A stretch of 64,000 nucleotides of DNA, from NCBI RefSeq assembly GCF_000203815.1, contig NW_004457695.1:930001-994000 (forward strand). Direction: 5' to 3'. Made by a program: the position numbers and the translations under genes. This document shows positions 62,309 to 64,000 of this stretch, one piece after another. Under the pieces are notes generated by a model. That model was not told the DNA's origin. It worked only from the letters and a program-made list of their open reading frames with translations, and did not search any database. Within the stretch, counting starts at the first letter, position 1. Each line of letters starts with the position of its first letter. The DNA is from Cavenderia fasciculata (lineage: Eukaryota; Evosea; Eumycetozoa; Acytosteliales; Cavenderiaceae).

Positions 62309-62738
62309 CGGTTGTTTGTTTAAATTGTTGTTGTTGGTTATTGTTTTCACAAAACATTACACTATACATACACACATTACACATTCACATTATATTTATA
62401 TATATATATATATATATATCTATCTATAATTTTATGACATTTTATACTAATACTTATAGAAAAATAAGATTATAAAGGAAAATGAAGAATTAAAACAAAG
62501 ATTAAAACGTTATGAATCAGAGGATCATCAAATAGATATCATTGAAATGGAAGATGAAACTAAAACACTACGTGTAAAGGTTGAAGATCTATCAAACAGA
62601 CTGCAAAACGAAAGAAATCTCAACAAACATTTACAATCACAACTCGATCACTCTGATCAATCTCCACTCATTCCAGGTGGTGGCAATAGTACCAACTCTG
62701 CTTATCATAATAGAAGACAATGTTGTGGACTTTGTTAA
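58962..62738 (+). CDS. EF-hand / long coiled-coil protein with C-terminal Cys cluster
   Basis: Four exons, 58962-59084, 59173-59397, 59509-62157 and 62460-62738, give 1091 residues. EF-hand units lie at about residues 15-30 (DENQSGYINKDQL), 54-66 (DTDNDGQIGFQEF), 125-140 (DDDGDGIINNEQL), plus a weaker fourth. A Gln/His/Ser-rich linker follows. Residues about 290-1050 are mostly coiled coil, including a perfect EMEQTKK-type heptad repeat. The last exon ends RRQCCGLC: three Cys at the extreme C-terminus suggest palmitoylation or prenylation and membrane attachment. The layout recalls golgin-like or Rab11-FIP3/RASEF-type tethers, though no diagnostic domain is seen. Ca2+ control of a membrane tether is a reasonable inference. 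Confidence 0.8.
62274..62308. repeat. ATT microsatellite in an intron
   Basis: A run of about eleven TTA units lies in the last intron of the EF-hand coiled-coil gene; a TA run (about 62396-62419) follows in the same 302-bp intron. Confidence 0.85.
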
Positions 62739-63090
62739 ACATTACAAATCAAAATCAAAAACAAAAAAGGCTACTTTTTCCAACAAAACAACAAAAACAC
62801 AAAAATATTTATTTATTTTTTTTCCAAACCTATAAACCTAAAACAACCATTATTTATTTATTTATTATTATTACTTTATACTTTTTTTAAATATATAATA
62901 AAAATTAAAATTCCCTAAAGTTTTCATAATTATAATTATTTATTGCAGTTGTTTGAAATTTAATTTAGAAAAAAACGAAAGACAAATTCGATCGTTTGGG
63001 TGTTTTCAAATCATTTTTAAATTAAATTTGTATATCTGTAAATAATTAGAAGTTATCTAGTTATAATTAACATTAAAGAGAAAAAGAAAG
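62739..63090. other. Intergenic spacer
   Basis: The 352 bp are very AT-rich, with a polyadenylation-type AATAAA near 62898. The ATG of the next gene follows an A/G-rich leader. Nothing else was seen. Confidence 0.5.
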
Positions 63091-64000
63091 ATGGACGTAT
63101 CAATGATATTAGGACAAAGAATGATAATGGGATGGACATTATTGGATGTAGTATGTGGAGTTTGTAAAGTGGTGCCATTGATTGAAGACAAGAAAAAGAA
63201 TTTTACCGAATGTGTTCAATGTCATCGTACATTCAAGAGAGAGAATGGTGATCTTGTAGAAACTAAAAAGGCGGCCGATATTATACCACCAACAGCAGCA
63301 GCAGCAGCAGCAGCTACTAATGCAAATGTAGCTGTTGTACCAACTACAAAACAAGTAGAATCATTCCGTGATATTGATAGAGAAGAATACAATGAATCTA
63401 GAAATATTTCAAATAGTCACTCTTTAAACTCTACCGGTTCATCATCTTCAAATACATTACAACAATTACTTTCATCTTCAAAACAACCAACAACTGCTAC
63501 TACAACTACTACAACTACTACAGTCATTGCCGATAAACAACCAAAAACGAATCATAATACCGATTATGATCAATACTATGACGATGAAGATTACGAACCA
63601 TTTACTGAAAGTGAAAGATTACAATTTGAACAAAGAATGAAAAAGACTGATGAAATTAGTACAAAGATTGGTCAAAAGTTAATGTTGGGTTGGGCATTAC
63701 TTGGTGATGTTTGTCCAAATAATCAATGTTTGGATGTATGTACAGTTGAAAAAAGAATAATAATATTGATTTAGATCTACATATATATATATATTAATAT
63801 TTTCATGTATTGTTTATTAGACACCATTAATGAGAGATAGAGAAAAATATTTTGTTTGTGTATCTTGTGGAGCAAGAGCATTGGATGTAAAGGATTTGAA
63901 AAAGGCAGATGTATATGAAACTTTGATATCTCCAGCATCATCTGTAACTACTGCATCAACACCAACACCAATGAATATAGAAGAGTCACCATTAAAACAT
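63091..64000 (+). CDS. ZNRD2/SSSCA1-like double zinc-ribbon protein, 3' end outside window
   Basis: Exon 1 is 63091-63735; exon 2 starts at 63821 and runs off the window. Two copies of the autoantigen p27 (SSSCA1/ZNRD2) pattern are present. The first reads LGQRMIMGWTLLDVVCGVCK, VPLIEDKKKN and CVQCHRTF. The second reads IGQKLMLGWALLGDVCPNNQ, then across the splice CLD|TPLMRDREKYFVCVSCGA. Each has a C-x2/4-C...C-x2-C set suited to zinc binding. An Ala run and Thr run separate the copies. The family is conserved from archaea to man; in mammals ZNRD2 binds tankyrase and has been linked to the centromere. The role here is unknown. Confidence 0.85.

Noticed and set aside
1-64000. Mobile elements, virus-like elements and CRISPR arrays
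   Set aside because: No reverse transcriptase, integrase, transposase or capsid-like frame, no long terminal repeats and no regularly spaced repeats were found.

Overview
The window is from the nuclear genome of a social amoeba (dictyostelid). The signs are short AT-rich introns with GTATGT/GTAAGT donors, very AT-rich spacers, asparagine and glutamine homopolymers inside otherwise conserved proteins, and dictyostelid gene types (FNIP-like F-box proteins, PDR-type ABCG transporter, Zn2Cys6-PAS regulator). Several exons use many G/C-ending codons, so this is probably not Dictyostelium discoideum; a group 1-3 genus such as Cavenderia, Heterostelium or Tieghemostelium fits better. That placement is inference. 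No retroelement, DNA transposon, CRISPR array, rRNA or convincing tRNA was seen. Exon joins were worked out by hand from GT/AG sites and reading phase.

Layout. 1-5.2 kb: the 3' part of an LRR protein, an F-box/FNIP-like gene and a broken secreted-protein gene. 5.4-8.5 kb: a head-to-head pair, a CAP-domain/papain fusion protease (minus) and a membrane-anchored protein resembling a free cathepsin propeptide (plus). 8.6-11.7 kb: an F-box-like protein and a multi-pass membrane protein. 12.7-18.4 kb: APC/C subunit 1. 20.0-24.6 kb: a full-size ABCG/PDR transporter. 24.9-25.6 kb: a decayed gene with a DEP-like stretch. 25.8-27.7 kb: a Josephin deubiquitinase divergent from a Sec20-type SNARE. 28.0-28.9 kb: a secreted Ser/Gly-rich protein. 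29.7-32.6 kb: a Zn2Cys6-PAS transcription factor with about 3.6 kb of non-coding DNA upstream. 36.2-39.0 kb: MAK16 divergent from mitochondrial ribosomal protein L24. 39.6-42.5 kb: an EH-domain protein convergent with an ELL-associated factor (EAF).

43.0-53.5 kb is the most striking block. A DNase II-like gene is divergent, over 167 bp, from the first of two tandem secreted proteins with beta-helix, PA14-like and MACPF (perforin-fold) regions. Together they could be a bacteria-killing or prey-digesting set; that link is inference from position and domain content.

53.7-54.7 kb holds small coding-like fragments. 55.0-57.6 kb encodes a RING-coiled coil-pseudokinase protein. 59.0-62.7 kb encodes an EF-hand/long coiled-coil protein ending in a Cys cluster. 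63.1 kb to the end is the start of a ZNRD2/SSSCA1-like zinc-ribbon protein that runs off the window.
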